Source: Ichthyosporea sp. XGB-2017a (Eukaryota > Opisthokonta > Ichthyosporea). Taken from it: a stretch of 26,202 bases of DNA. A program made the position numbers and the translations under genes. The notes under the pieces are model-generated. The model was not told the origin of the DNA and made no database searches. It worked only from the letters and a program-made list of their open reading frames with translations. The DNA is taken from positions 61,016 through 87,217 of the forward strand of contig PDIM01010266.1 of the NCBI GenBank assembly GCA_002811675.1. The letters are read 5' to 3'. Positions 1 through 9,239 of the stretch are shown here, piece by piece (position 1 is the first letter of the stretch; every line of letters starts with the position of its first letter).

Positions 1-45
<45 letters not shown>
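1..45. repeat. Poly(dA) tract at window edge
   Basis: Forty-five uninterrupted A residues open the window. Similar long A or T runs occur upstream of other genes here, at 5988-6049 and 13904-13949. It is therefore most easily read as a promoter-type homopolymer or an assembly edge, not a retroposon tail. Its true length cannot be known from this window. Confidence 0.85.
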
Positions 46-47
<2 letters not shown>

Positions 48-79
48 AACGACAAAATGCAGGGAGGAACGACAAAATG
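48..79. repeat. Short 20-bp-period direct repeat
   Basis: AACGACAAAATG occurs at 48-59 and again at 68-79, an identical 12-bp core with a 20-bp period, directly after the poly(dA) run. Each copy ends in an ATG, but neither opens a convincing reading frame. Function unknown. Confidence 0.6.
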
Positions 80-138
80 TTTAAAAAAAAAGTCCACGTG
101 GTTTTTTTTTTATTCCTCCATGTGTTTTTCACTTTTCT

Positions 139-198
139 ATACAAATTCCCATACAAAAACTATTTTCCATACAAATCGCCATACAAAAATAATTCCCC
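139..198. repeat. 30-bp tandem duplication upstream of PNO1
   Basis: Two adjacent 30-bp units (139-168 and 169-198) match at 24 of 30 positions. Each contains ATACAAA twice, so the heptamer appears at 139, 151, 169 and 181. The block sits in the T-rich promoter-proximal stretch of the PNO1-like gene. It could be a small regulatory duplication or simple-sequence drift. Confidence 0.55.
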
Positions 199-220
199 TT
201 GGCTTTTTTTTTCTTTTCTT

Positions 221-227
221 TATAAAA
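221..227 (+). promoter_or_regulatory. TATA-like box, PNO1-like gene
   Basis: TATAAAA lies 119-125 nt before the ATG at 346. It follows a T-rich stretch (about 105-220), and a purine-rich leader begins near 300. The other clear TATA boxes in this window show the same order. AT-richness makes a chance match possible. Confidence 0.4.
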
Positions 228-345
228 TTTGGCTCTTTTTCCATTTTCATTTCTGCATTTTTTTTTTTTCCAGAAATCGATTTTCACGCTTATCCAATAT
301 AAGAGAGAGAAAAAAAACAGATTTTTAAAAAGAAAGAAATAAATC

Positions 346-1086
346 ATGATGATGATGGATTCAGAAGAACTCGAGCAGCAACTCGAGAATAGCAATGCTA
401 TGGCAACTGGGGAAGAGCAAACAATGATGATGGGAGAAGACACAACCGGGCTTATTACCAAGATGGAGGTGGAGCAAGGAGTCAACGACGAGAATGACCC
501 TCAGTTTTCCGCCCTGTCTGCCAAAGATCTCGCCCAAGGAAAAGTGGAAGGAAGAAGGATCGCCGTTCCTGCACATCGATTTACACCTTTGAAGGAGCAT
601 TGGATGGAGTTGTACTCTCCATTGGTGGAGCACATGAAGCTGCAGGTGCGTATGAATCTCAAGACTCGCCATGTGGAGTTGAAGACGAGTGATTTCACCA
701 CCGATACGGGGGCTTTGCAGAGGGGGGCTGATTTTGTTAAAGCGTTTATGTTGGGGTTTGAGGTAAATGACGCCTTGGCGCTTCTTCGTCTTGATGATTT
801 GTATATTGATTCTTTTGATGTGACAGATGTCAAACCCCTAAAGGGAGATCACTTATCCCGAGCCATTGGTCGTGTTGCCGGACAGAATGGACGCACCAAA
901 TTCACCATCGAAAACACCACTCGCACCAGAATTGTAGTAGCAGACACAAAGATCCATCTGTTGGGATCCTATCAAAACATCAAAGTCGCCAAAAATGCCA
1001 TCTGCCACTTAATTATGGGTTCGCCTCCTGGTAAGGTTTATGGTCAGCTGCGAGCTGTCGCTAGCAGAATGTCCCAGAGAATGTAA
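346..1086 (+). CDS. PNO1: PNO1-like KH-domain RNA-binding protein (40S assembly)
   Basis: Encodes 246 aa and ends in TAA. PNO1 (Dim2 in yeast) binds the 3' region of the pre-18S rRNA in pre-40S particles in nucleolus and cytoplasm, and works with Nob1 in the last cleavage. The C-terminal half is strongly PNO1-like: residues about 155-240 hold the KH fold with RVAGQNGRTKFTIENTTRTR, then HLLGSYQNIKVAKNAI and GSPPGKVYGQLRAVASR. The GxxG loop reads GQNG. Residues about 80-150 look like the degenerate first KH domain, and residues 1-60 are acidic and Met/Glu-rich, as in the family. Length is close to the usual 250-275 aa. The first of four tandem in-frame ATG codons is taken as the start; initiation at any of them would change only three residues. 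No intron. Orthology is confident from the KH domain; function is inferred from the family. Confidence 0.95.
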   Translation: MMMMDSEELEQQLENSNAMATGEEQTMMMGEDTTGLITKMEVEQGVNDENDPQFSALSAKDLAQGKVEGRRIAVPAHRFTPLKEHWMELYSPLVEHMKLQVRMNLKTRHVELKTSDFTTDTGALQRGADFVKAFMLGFEVNDALALLRLDDLYIDSFDVTDVKPLKGDHLSRAIGRVAGQNGRTKFTIENTTRTRIVVADTKIHLLGSYQNIKVAKNAICHLIMGSPPGKVYGQLRAVASRMSQRM

Positions 1087-1403
1087 AAAAAAAAGAAAGA
1101 AAATTAAAGGCCTAATTGCAAAGAAAAAGGAACAGATCAAAAGCAGATTTAGTTCAAAAAGGAGATGGGAGTGGGGATGAAGGGGGCAGGTAGTAAAGAG
1201 TGAAGCTATTGGGAATACGCTGCTAAAGAAAAACAGTGCTTTGAAAAAGCTTTTTGGAAGAGCGGCCTTACCATATGCTTATTGGGGCAGTTGCTGGTTA
1301 TGCTTATAACTGAAAGGAAGGGTCTAGCTGCAAAAGCAGTTCCTGTGTGTTTTGACTTTTGTTGCCTTCCATAAATGTTCCCTCCAAGGTTATGATGTGC
1401 TGT

Positions 1404-1409
1404 AATAAA
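1404..1409 (+). terminator. Candidate poly(A) signal, PNO1-like gene
   Basis: AATAAA followed within 10 nt by a T-rich run (GTTCTTTTTTTTT), a layout typical of a polyadenylation site. It would give a 3'UTR of roughly 330-350 nt. No other canonical hexamer lies closer to the stop. Confidence 0.4.
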
Positions 1410-2187
1410 TGTTCTTTTTTTTTGCTGATACAAAATGCATTATTCGATGGTTTGATCTTATAGTAGCGTTCCTGTAAATGGTCAAACGAAAGAGAGCGTC
1501 TATGTCCATGCTTTCGGGATACATAGGTGAGATACATAATAGTGTCAATTCCCATGCCTTGAATGTTTTTATCAACAAACAAAGGGTGCGTATAACGCAC
1601 ACGGCGAAACGTCAAAGAAAAGGCAATATGCAGACTTATGTGAAATGGTTATTATTGCATTTCTTAACGGCCCATGTGATACCGACAGGAAAGCTACAAA
1701 TGGGCCTCGAGGAATGAAAATGCTTGATTTCTGTCTTGCAAGGATTTCAAACATGGGTGGCAATTCTCTGTCTGTCAGTTAGCCCATGTAGGAAGCACCT
1801 GCCGATACGAATAAGCAGCTTTCTTTCTTTACTTTTATTTTTCAATCTTTTAGCACAAAAAGAGAACTTTGACTATATTTATACAAAAATAAACAGTGCA
1901 GATGACCAGTTACAAAACGTCGATTAAAGATCAAAACATGGACGTCAAAAGAGGTTGTGTAATTTGGAAGGTCCCAACACCCAAAGAAGCATAATTAGCT
2001 TCATCCCCATCTTGCGCAGCAATTTGGCATCTCGGTCAAATGGACATGAAGAAACCACCGAAGTTTCGTATCCAAATCTTAGAACTTCACATTCGGAAGA
2101 TCCCCCGAAAAAGGAAACCCAGTGGAATTGGCCGAATAGCTCTTCATCGATTCTTCTCTAAAAGAATATTCCTGCACGTGTCCCGAA

Positions 2188-2237
2188 CTTCCTATCCATG
2201 GGATACTATATATATATAGTATCCCATGCTTCCTATC
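2188..2237. mobile_element. 32-bp perfect palindrome between 9-bp direct repeats (possible micro-insertion)
   Basis: Positions 2197-2228 form a perfect 32-bp palindrome; each 16-bp arm reads CATGGGATACTATATA 5'->3' on its own strand. CTTCCTATC occurs immediately before it (2188-2196) and again immediately after it (2229-2237) with no gap. That geometry is what insertion of a small palindromic element with a 9-bp target-site duplication would leave. Mutator-like elements are known for 9-11-bp duplications. The element has no coding capacity, so if mobile it is non-autonomous. The alternative is a chance direct repeat beside a cruciform-prone palindrome. Confidence 0.55.
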
Positions 2238-2444
2238 ACATTGAGCAACAACAGAAAAAATGAAAAGAAGAAAAAGCCGGTGCTACTCGCTCGTTCTTTT
2301 CTTTGTGTCCGCGCGCGTTACATAATTGAGTCATTTCAAAAAAACAAATTCGCACAGCCGTCTGCAGTCTGCAATAATGCACCCTGCAAAGCACACGCGC
2401 TGCGGTTTACTTAAAGGGAAGGGAATTTAACACCTAGACACTTG

Positions 2445-2484
2445 TGATCGGGGCCTTTGGTTGAGGCTGATCATGATCGGGGCC
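2445..2484. repeat. TGATCGGGGCC direct repeat pair
   Basis: The 11-mer TGATCGGGGCC occurs at 2445-2455 and 2474-2484, 29 bp apart start to start. A related TGATCGGGCCCC lies at about 2769. It is GC-rich in an AT-rich intergenic setting, so a protein-binding site is plausible. Function unknown. Confidence 0.5.
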
Positions 2485-2615
2485 AACTAGGCGAGCCCTT
2501 GTCAAAACCGCCTCTTGTAGTTCTCATGAAAATATCGACCCAGTGTCAAAGCAGCCCAGGTGCAGCAATTCTGCTGTTATAGCGTTACTGTAACACGAGA
2601 GTCTCAGGATCCACA

Positions 2616-2636
2616 GCTATGTAGCAGCTACATAGC
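2616..2636. repeat. 9-bp-arm hairpin, TATGTAG type
   Basis: GCTATGTAG (2616-2624), loop CAG, then CTACATAGC (2628-2636): a perfect inverted repeat with a 3-nt loop. The same TATGTAG core recurs as a palindrome at 15227-15240. A possible binding site for a dimeric factor. Confidence 0.6.
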
Positions 2637-2677
2637 GCGCGGACAGTTTTCAATCTCCGCGTGAATCACCGCGCGCG
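2635..2677. repeat. GCGCGCGG inverted repeat
   Basis: GCGCGCGG at 2635-2642 pairs with CCGCGCGC at 2669-2676 across a 26-nt spacer. A third copy of CCGCGCGCG stands at 2309-2317. These alternating G/C tracts stand out against the local AT-rich background. Confidence 0.5.
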
Positions 2678-3073
2678 TCGTTCCCTTTCCCTACATGCAC
2701 TCGTCACTTATCGACGAAACAAAAGTACAAAACATGTTTTAAAGAAAAGCCTCCAGCGCCTGCAATTATGATCGGGCCCCGCAATTTGTACTATTGATTC
2801 TATCATTCATTCATTAATGGAAAGTACCAGACAAAAAGTATTTCGTTACCAGTGAGCAACTGAGCATCGACAAATAAATTGTAGGGAAAAAACCGACAAA
2901 CCGCACCTTTTTGAAGGGAGGCTCAATTTCTGTGGGAGAGACCCTTCACCGTGGTCACTTTGAACAAAACTAGAGAAGAGAACCCTGAAAGAAAAGAGAA
3001 AGACACAAAAAAAAAAGAAGAAAAAAAAAGAAAAAACAGGAATGGGCGATATCTTTTGAACCATTGAAAATGG

Positions 3074-3080
3074 TATAAAA
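3074..3080 (+). promoter_or_regulatory. TATA box, CSC1-like channel gene
   Basis: TATAAAA in the context TGGTATAAAAAGGG. Transcription would start near 3100-3110, giving a leader of about 200 nt. That leader is T-rich at 3210-3290 and then turns A-rich (AAAACAGAAAAGAAAAAAAGG) directly before the ATG at 3307. Confidence 0.6.
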
Positions 3081-3306
3081 AGGGAATAAAGGGAAGCAAT
3101 TCTGGTTAAGTTGAATTTGGATTTGGATTTGAGTTGATTGTAAAGTATAACAAACTAAAATCTAGTCTGAGTTATTAACAGAGCTACGTGAACACTAGAA
3201 AAAGCAATTTTTGTCTTTATATTTTTGTGTTATATCTGTCTCTCTCTGCATTTTTTGTTTGCCTTGTTTGATTTTACTTTGATCAAAAACAGAAAAGAAA
3301 AAAAGG

Positions 3307-5577
3307 ATGGCAGATGACGAAACTATCACCGGAGAAGGAACCAACGCAAAGTTCTTCACTGCGTTGGTCACCAATGTTGTGATTGCCACTGTTGTTGCAA
3401 TCATCTTTATGATCCTTCGCCCAAGGTTCCCGATTGTGTACCAAACGCGTTTGTACAATTCCAAGGCCAAGTCCAAGCCTGAAGTGCCAAGCAAATCTAT
3501 GTTTGGATGGCTGGGCCCTACATTGAGATTTCCAATGAAAGAGGTTGGAGAAGACATTGGTCCTGATCAGTATGTCTACCTGCGTTTCCAGCAAATGAGT
3601 GTGTACTTCTTTGGCGCTCTCGCTGTGTTCAACTTGGCTGTTATTCTTCCAATTAATATTACTGGAGATAACGGTGTTGTTGAATTTGAAAAATTGTCTA
3701 TGAGTAACATTCCCGAAGAGTCTGATCGTTTGTATGCTCATATGGTTGCCTGCTTCATTTCCTTTGCCTTGTTTGCCAAGTTTATGATTGTAATGTGGAA
3801 GGACATGATGGCAATGCGTGTTGGTTGGTTGGAAAAGAACTCCTCTCCTGCCACCCATTCGTTAATGCTGCTTGATGTACCCGAGAAACTCGACGATGAC
3901 GAAATTTTGAGAAAGGAATTCCAGGATTTGTTCCCCGGGCAAGTGAGAGATGCTTTGGTGGTAAGAGACACCGCTGAAGCTGACGTCAAGCTAGCGGAAC
4001 GTGATAAGGCTTATGACACCTTGCGCAAGACCCACTTGAACTATGAGTACAAAAAGGATAAAAAGGGACCTGATTTCGAGCGTCCATTGTATCGCAAAGG
4101 TGGATTCTTGTGCTGTGGTGGAGAAAAGGTCGACGCCATTAAGCACTGGGATGGTGAATTGGACAAGACTAATCACGAACTTGCTCAAATGAAAGCTTTA
4201 CCTAAGGACAACTGGAAGAGTGTCGGTGCAGCTTTTGTTATGTTCAACTCCGTTGCCGATGCGACCCAGGCTGCTCAGAGCAAAATATTTGCCAATGGAT
4301 ACCCAACAACATTGCCGAACGTTGGTCCTGAGCAGATTTGGTGGCCCAACATGGGGCTCAAAGACTATGAAAGGTCCGCCAGGAAGGTTATCGGTAGAGT
4401 TGTAACTTTCTTCCTTATCGTATTTTTTATGATTCCCGTTGCATTCGTGCAGAGTTTGACTAATCTGGAAAACCTGGCTTCTGAAGTTTCGTTCCTTGAT
4501 GGTGTGCAAGACATCCCTCAGCCAGTGAAAGGATGGATTGAAGGTTTTTTGCCCCCTGTCGTTCTCATTGTGTTTTTTATCTTGCTCCCTCCAATTTGCA
4601 TTGCTTTGTGTAAGGTACAAGGTCTTCCTACCGTTGGAAAGTTGTGGAGAGGAGCATTCATGAAGATGTTTTACTTTTCTGTTTTCAATATCTTCTTGAC
4701 TACTTTGCTTTCTGGATCCATCTTTTCCGAAATCAATGGTTTCTTTAGCAATCCTACGGATATTCCAGACAAACTAGGAAAAGGTATGCCTGGCGTTGCA
4801 ACATTCTTTGTCAATTTTGTCCTCCTTATGGGTATTAGTGGTCCATTTATGATGCTTTTGGCCATTGGACCCCTCATTGTTCATCTCTTATTGAAGCGTG
4901 TCATGGACAGCATCGGTATTCGAATGGACGAACATTCCGAACCTCCACTCAAGCCCTTTAAGTATTACCAAAAGTGTCCAAACTCTCTTTTGGTATTTCT
5001 TTTGGTTATGGCATTTTCCACTTTGAATCCAGTGATGTTGGTTTGTGGTATGATTTGCTTGGGAGGACAGTTTATTGCAAACAAGTACCAGTTTGTGTAC
5101 ATGCACGGTGAAGCATTCCAGAGTGGCGGACTTATGTGGCCCAAATTGTCAACCCAGATGTGGGCCGGGTACCTCGTGTACAACTTAACCATGATCGGGG
5201 TCATCGGAGTTAAAAAGCAACCTATTGCTTCTGCTCTGTGCATCATTCCCCTTGTCGGCGCCTTTATTCTGAAATCGATTTTGGACGGGTATGCCCAAGC
5301 GTACATCAACTTGTCCGTATCAGGTGCGCGTGTTTGCGATAAGGCGAATGAGGCAAAGGGTGAAGAGGAACGTGCAGCTTTGACCAACATTGATGTATTC
5401 AACAAACCCTCCATGTTGGCTGAGGACAAGTACTACGATTATGAACATCCCTCCCAGAGCCCAAGGAAAAGCAAAGTCCAGGGCACTGAAGGCAAAAACA
5501 GCATCGTTCCTGAGGAAGAGATAATGACAGACGACATGGCGAAGACCAGCAATTGCAATGAAAAGTCATCAGCCTAA
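3307..5577 (+). CDS. CSC1/OSCA/TMEM63-family osmo- or mechanosensitive cation channel
   Basis: Encodes 756 aa, intronless, with a start at the first ATG after an A-rich leader. Family members are calcium-permeable channels or lipid scramblases of the plasma membrane or endomembranes, gated by membrane tension. The layout fits the family: TM1 about residues 17-37, TM2 96-116, TM3 143-163. A cytosolic domain (about 170-355) follows, with LLDVPEKLDDDEILRKEF, the GGFLCCGGEKVDAIKHW segment and AAFVMFNSVADA. The pore-bearing DUF221 block spans about 360-665, with helices near 363-385, 415-435, 452-475, 496-530, 560-590 and 618-660. NKYQFVYMHGEAFQSGGLMW is the conserved motif late in the block. The C-terminal 95 aa are hydrophilic and acidic, probably regulatory. 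Length is normal for OSCA proteins (about 770). Family is sure; ion selectivity and membrane location are not visible. Confidence 0.93.
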   Translation: MADDETITGEGTNAKFFTALVTNVVIATVVAIIFMILRPRFPIVYQTRLYNSKAKSKPEVPSKSMFGWLGPTLRFPMKEVGEDIGPDQYVYLRFQQMSVYFFGALAVFNLAVILPINITGDNGVVEFEKLSMSNIPEESDRLYAHMVACFISFALFAKFMIVMWKDMMAMRVGWLEKNSSPATHSLMLLDVPEKLDDDEILRKEFQDLFPGQVRDALVVRDTAEADVKLAERDKAYDTLRKTHLNYEYKKDKKGPDFERPLYRKGGFLCCGGEKVDAIKHWDGELDKTNHELAQMKALPKDNWKSVGAAFVMFNSVADATQAAQSKIFANGYPTTLPNVGPEQIWWPNMGLKDYERSARKVIGRVVTFFLIVFFMIPVAFVQSLTNLENLASEVSFLDGVQDIPQPVKGWIEGFLPPVVLIVFFILLPPICIALCKVQGLPTVGKLWRGAFMKMFYFSVFNIFLTTLLSGSIFSEINGFFSNPTDIPDKLGKGMPGVATFFVNFVLLMGISGPFMMLLAIGPLIVHLLLKRVMDSIGIRMDEHSEPPLKPFKYYQKCPNSLLVFLLVMAFSTLNPVMLVCGMICLGGQFIANKYQFVYMHGEAFQSGGLMWPKLSTQMWAGYLVYNLTMIGVIGVKKQPIASALCIIPLVGAFILKSILDGYAQAYINLSVSGARVCDKANEAKGEEERAALTNIDVFNKPSMLAEDKYYDYEHPSQSPRKSKVQGTEGKNSIVPEEEIMTDDMAKTSNCNEKSSA

Positions 5578-5951
5578 GAACAGAGTCCCCCTTTTTTGTT
5601 TGTATCATCATCATATGTATTAGAAATGCCTATCCCCTCTCGCCGTCTCTTCTTTTCGTTGTTGCCCACACCCAATTCCTGTGGCGCTCTAGCTTTTGTC
5701 TAAGAAGAGTTTCTTTTACCATTTTATCAAAACCCATAAAACAAAGCCGAAAAAAAAGAACAATTTTATGTGTGTGAAGGAGTAACAAGAAACTAAAAGC
5801 AATACTCGAATAAGTGTGATGGATTTGAGTAGTTAATGCTTTTGTTTTTCTATTTGATTTTTAATTTATTTGTAGTAACACCAACAACAACAACAAAAAA
5901 CAAAACAAAACAAAGAAAACAAAAACTTTAAGCGAAAGAAAAAAAGGCAAT

Positions 5952-5957
5952 AATAAA
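5952..5957 (+). terminator. Candidate poly(A) signal, CSC1-like gene
   Basis: AATAAA 375 nt after the stop codon, followed by the T-rich tract from 5980. This is the only canonical hexamer between the stop and the next gene. Confidence 0.45.
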
Positions 5958-5979
5958 TTTTTGAAGCATTTCATTCAAA

Positions 5980-6049
5980 TTTTTTTCTTTTTTTTTTTTT
6001 TTTTTTTTTTTTTCTGTTTTTATTTTTTTTTTTTTTTTTTTTTTTTTTT
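5980..6049. repeat. Poly(dT) tract upstream of ABC gene
   Basis: A 70-bp T-rich block has runs of 26 T (5988-6013) and 27 T (6023-6049). It ends abruptly at a purine-rich leader. Such tracts usually exclude nucleosomes, so it probably marks the open promoter of the ABC transporter gene. Confidence 0.8.
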
Positions 6050-6134
6050 GTGAGGGAGGTGCGGAGTGGAATCTTGTAGGAGATTGGAGGGAGGCATTGA
6101 GGGGGAAAGGAGTAAATCAATCAGGAGGAAGTAT

Positions 6135-6263
6135 ATGAAGGAGGAGGAGGATAGACAGAAAGGAATAAGGTTTGTTTTTTGTTCTGCTTTGTGCAAATCG
6201 GAAATATGGTGGACACCGACCCCCCAAAGGCTGCAGAAGTTAGCTCTGCGAGTTTCGTCCTGA
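6135..6263 (+). other. Upstream ORF overlapping the ABC start codon
   Basis: The ATG at 6135 opens a 42-codon frame that ends at 6263, 57 nt past the main ATG at 6206 and in another frame. If transcription begins upstream of 6135, a scanning ribosome would meet this ATG first and bypass the main start, so it could repress translation. The transcription start is unknown. If it lies between 6135 and 6206, this ORF does not exist in the mRNA. Confidence 0.4.
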
Positions 6264-9239
6264 GCGTGTCTGAGCTCCTGTTTGTGGCTTTCTTTTTCAT
6301 GGCATCGGGGATTGGGATTGATGATTATGACTACCTGGTAGACAGTATCTGGTACTATCAGTTTGGGAGATCTACTTTTGATGTAGTCCTGGCAACGGCT
6401 CTGCACACTGGGGTGATGTGGTATTGTTACAGCTATGTTCATGATTACGCTGCAATGACGTTTTCGATCCCTGAGAGATTTCTCTTTATCCTACAGAAGG
6501 AAGAAGATGCAAGGACCGGTAGGAGAAAGCGGCGCCGACAGACAAAATTTATGCGACATAGTGGTGGGGATCTTCGTGGAGCAAATAGAAGGTTAAGTCT
6601 GCGTCGCAGTAAAAGTGTTTGTGATGGGCAAGAAGCTGAAATGGATCCTGTTGCTGGAACATCTTTAGTAAGGGGCAAGAGTTGCACTTATAGTCGGGAA
6701 GACAATATACAAAGGGATGTGGTTATTGAAACTGATGCTGCTACTGTGAAGTATCTGAGGGTACAGAAACTGGCATTGGTGTCTAGTGTTCTGTGTGTGG
6801 CGTTTGTTGTATTCAAATGGTACACCCTGGAACAACTTTTTGGTGTTAAATTCAATATAGACTTTGGAAATCCAATTAATGTTTATTTAACCTTAATTTT
6901 TGCTGCCGCTTTTCCGATTGTTCATTTGTGCTGCTGGAAATTGTTCTGTAAGAGATATGTAGCTCTTGCAGTGACCGAGTATTACAATGCAATGTCTGCG
7001 GCGGATAATAACATTCGAAGAGAGAGGTTTGCTCCCACTCCAAGACCTACAATTGATATATCTGACAGTCAGGATTCCCCATTGGTATCGGCAACAATGC
7101 CACTAAATCCCCAGAGGCAACAGCAATCGCATCAAGATGGCAGTGTAAATATTGTGACCACCGCACAAACATATGGAAGTGTGCAGTGGCACACCCAACT
7201 CGATGAGACTGAAAGCATTGTGGAGGAGCCTATGTGGGTGAAATTTCCAAAAGACCAGGAGTTTTTGGAGCCTGATAGCTCCGATGATGAATTTGAACTT
7301 GGGGAAGATCTTGATATTATGATTGAGAAAAAGGCCTTTGGGGGAGACGAAGTTGGGTTTCCGGGCGATCTTGTAAAGGATGCTTTAGACATTGACGCCA
7401 AGAGACGTAGACGTGCATCTACATTCATGAAGCTTTTGAAGATGGCCTGGCCAGAAAAGAAGTACCTCTTTCCGGGAATGATAGCATTGGTCATATCATC
7501 TATCTCCTCTCTCATATCTCCTAGGTATTGTGGACATATGTTGGATGCTATTAGCGGAGAGAAAAAAGATTATGACGAGTTTTTAAATGCTATACTCGTC
7601 CTTGTCTTCATTTATACCATCGGCTCCATTGCATCTTTTTTCCGTTCCTGGCTTTTTACAATGTCAGGGTATAGATACGTTACTCGATTGAGAGAGAAGC
7701 TTCATGGTTCGATCATTACTCAAGAAATTGGCTTTTTCGACACCACTCCTACAGGAGACCTAGTGAGTCGCCTGACTTCAGATTGCCAGGCGCTTCAAAA
7801 TGCTGTTTCAGTCAATATATCTATGCTTGTACGTTATACTGTTCAAATTGTGGGATCTCTTGCTGTTATGTTTTCTATTTCGTGGAAGCTTACCTGTGTC
7901 ATGCTCGTGGTAGTTCCTGTTGTTGCTGTTGGAGCTGTTATCTATGGGAAGTATGTTAAAGGGGTGAGATCAAAGTTCCAAAATGAATTAGCTTCCGCTT
8001 CCACGTTAGCTTCTGAATTTTTTGGAAATATTCGCACAGTTCGGGCCTTCTCAAATGATGCCCGTGCACACCGATACTTTTGTGGAGCAATTGAAAGGAC
8101 GTACAAAACTGGCAAAAGGCTTTCGATGGCGTCTGGTATTTTTGCAGGGTGTGTCGAAGGTTTATCTCAATATGCCATTGTGTTTGTATTATGGTATGGA
8201 GGCACATTGGTAGTTGCTAACGAAATATCTGTAGGTGTGCTTGCCTCATTTATGCTTTATACATTCAGCTTGGCAATGTCTTTTGCTTTCTTATCCAGTC
8301 TCTATGGTGATTTTATGTCTGCTTTGGGTGCTGCTGTTCACATCTTGCACTTATTGGAAAGGGTACCGTGTATATCCCATGGAGGTTCTGGTCTAAAAGT
8401 TGAGGGACTGAAAGGTGAGGTTAAGTTTCAGAACGTAAAATTCGCATATCCTTCGAGGCCTGAGGCGCAGGTACTCAATGGTTTAAGCTTTGAAATACCA
8501 AAGTATCAAGTCACGGCCATCATAGGACCGTCTGGTGGCGGCAAATCTACCGTTGTGAGCCTTTTGGCTCGCTTTTATGACCCTCAAGAAGGATGTATTT
8601 TACTGGACGATCGAAATCTAAAAGATTATGATCCGCTAAAATACCGTAAGCGGATTGGGTTTGTCACCCAAGAGCCAGTGTTGTTTTCAGGCACGGTTAA
8701 GGATAATATTAAGTATTCGAAAAGTACAGCCAAGATGGAGGATATAATTACTGTAGCCAAGATGGCGAATGCTCATGAATTTATTAGCAGCTTTCCAGAA
8801 GGATATAATACACTTGTGGGGGAGCGGGGTGTTGGATTGTCAGGGGGGCAGAAACAAAGGTAAGTAACAAAGTTCCTCAAGCCAAGGTTTATTTTTAATT
8901 GTGTCGCTTGTCATTACTGTTAACATTAGTTTTATCGTTTTCTGTTCCTTTTGCTTTAGAATTGCAATTGCGAGGGCTTTGTTACACGATCCAGATATAT
9001 TGGTATTTGATGAAGCAACAAGTGCCTTAGACGGGGAAAATGAGCGACAAGTCCAAGTAGCTATAGAGCAAGCGAGTGCTGATCGAACTGTTATTATCAT
9101 TGCCCATCGCCTGTCGACTATTAGAAATGCAGACAATATTCTTGTTGTTGATGGTGGAAAGGTTGTTGAGCAGGGAAATCATAAAGAGTTAATGGAATGC
9201 GCCGGCTCTTATTCAAACCTGTATCAATCCCAGAAATAA
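6206..9239 (+). CDS. TAP-like ABC half-transporter (ABCB type) with long N-terminal extension
   Basis: Two exons, 6206-8859 and 8960-9239; intron 8860-8959 (GTAAGT...TTTAG) splits the Arg codon at the end of LSGGQKQR. The joined product is 977 aa. ABCB half-transporters dimerise and export substrates across membranes; TAP-like members sit in ER or lysosome/vacuole. Residues 1-400 carry about four hydrophobic spans, a basic patch (RRKRRRQ) and acidic linkers. The six-helix membrane domain is about 405-715. The nucleotide-binding domain is about 735-977: Walker [10 protein letters not shown] (774-782), Q-loop Gln822, signature LSGGQKQR (878-885), Walker [13 protein letters not shown] (898-909) and H-loop His934. 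All catalytic motifs are intact. The frame is open from a TTG at 6179, but ATG 6206 is the first possible standard start. Substrate unknown. Confidence 0.9.

Larger units (their letters stand above)
1087..3306. other. Intergenic region rich in inverted repeats
   Basis: No convincing protein gene, tRNA or rRNA is visible. Short open frames here lack ATG starts or recognisable protein sequence. The left part (1087-1950) probably contains the PNO1 3'UTR, with an AATAAA at 1404-1409. The middle (2160-2840) is unlike the rest. It has a perfect palindrome with flanking repeats (2188-2237), a TGATCGGGGCC pair (2445-2484), a TACTGTA site (2586-2592), a TATGTAG hairpin (2616-2636) and GCGCGCG tracts (2309-2318, 2635-2642, 2669-2677). 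The right part holds the CSC1 promoter. Confidence 0.7.
5578..6205. other. CSC1 3' end and ABC transporter promoter
   Basis: Holds the 3'UTR of the CSC1-like gene, a CAA/CAAAA-rich stretch (5879-5930), an AATAAA at 5952, two long T runs and then a purine-rich leader from 6050. No additional gene is seen. Confidence 0.7.

Noticed and set aside
1-45. Poly(A) tail of a retroposon
   Set aside because: No element body or target duplication is visible at the window edge, and similar homopolymers precede other genes here.
2197-2228. Palindrome as a bacterial-style terminator
   Set aside because: The context is eukaryotic, no T run follows, and the flanking 9-bp repeat is better explained by insertion.
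3283-3858. 191-codon open frame on the minus strand
   Set aside because: It lies wholly antisense to the well-supported CSC1-like gene and its protein has no recognisable family; it is a shadow of that coding frame.
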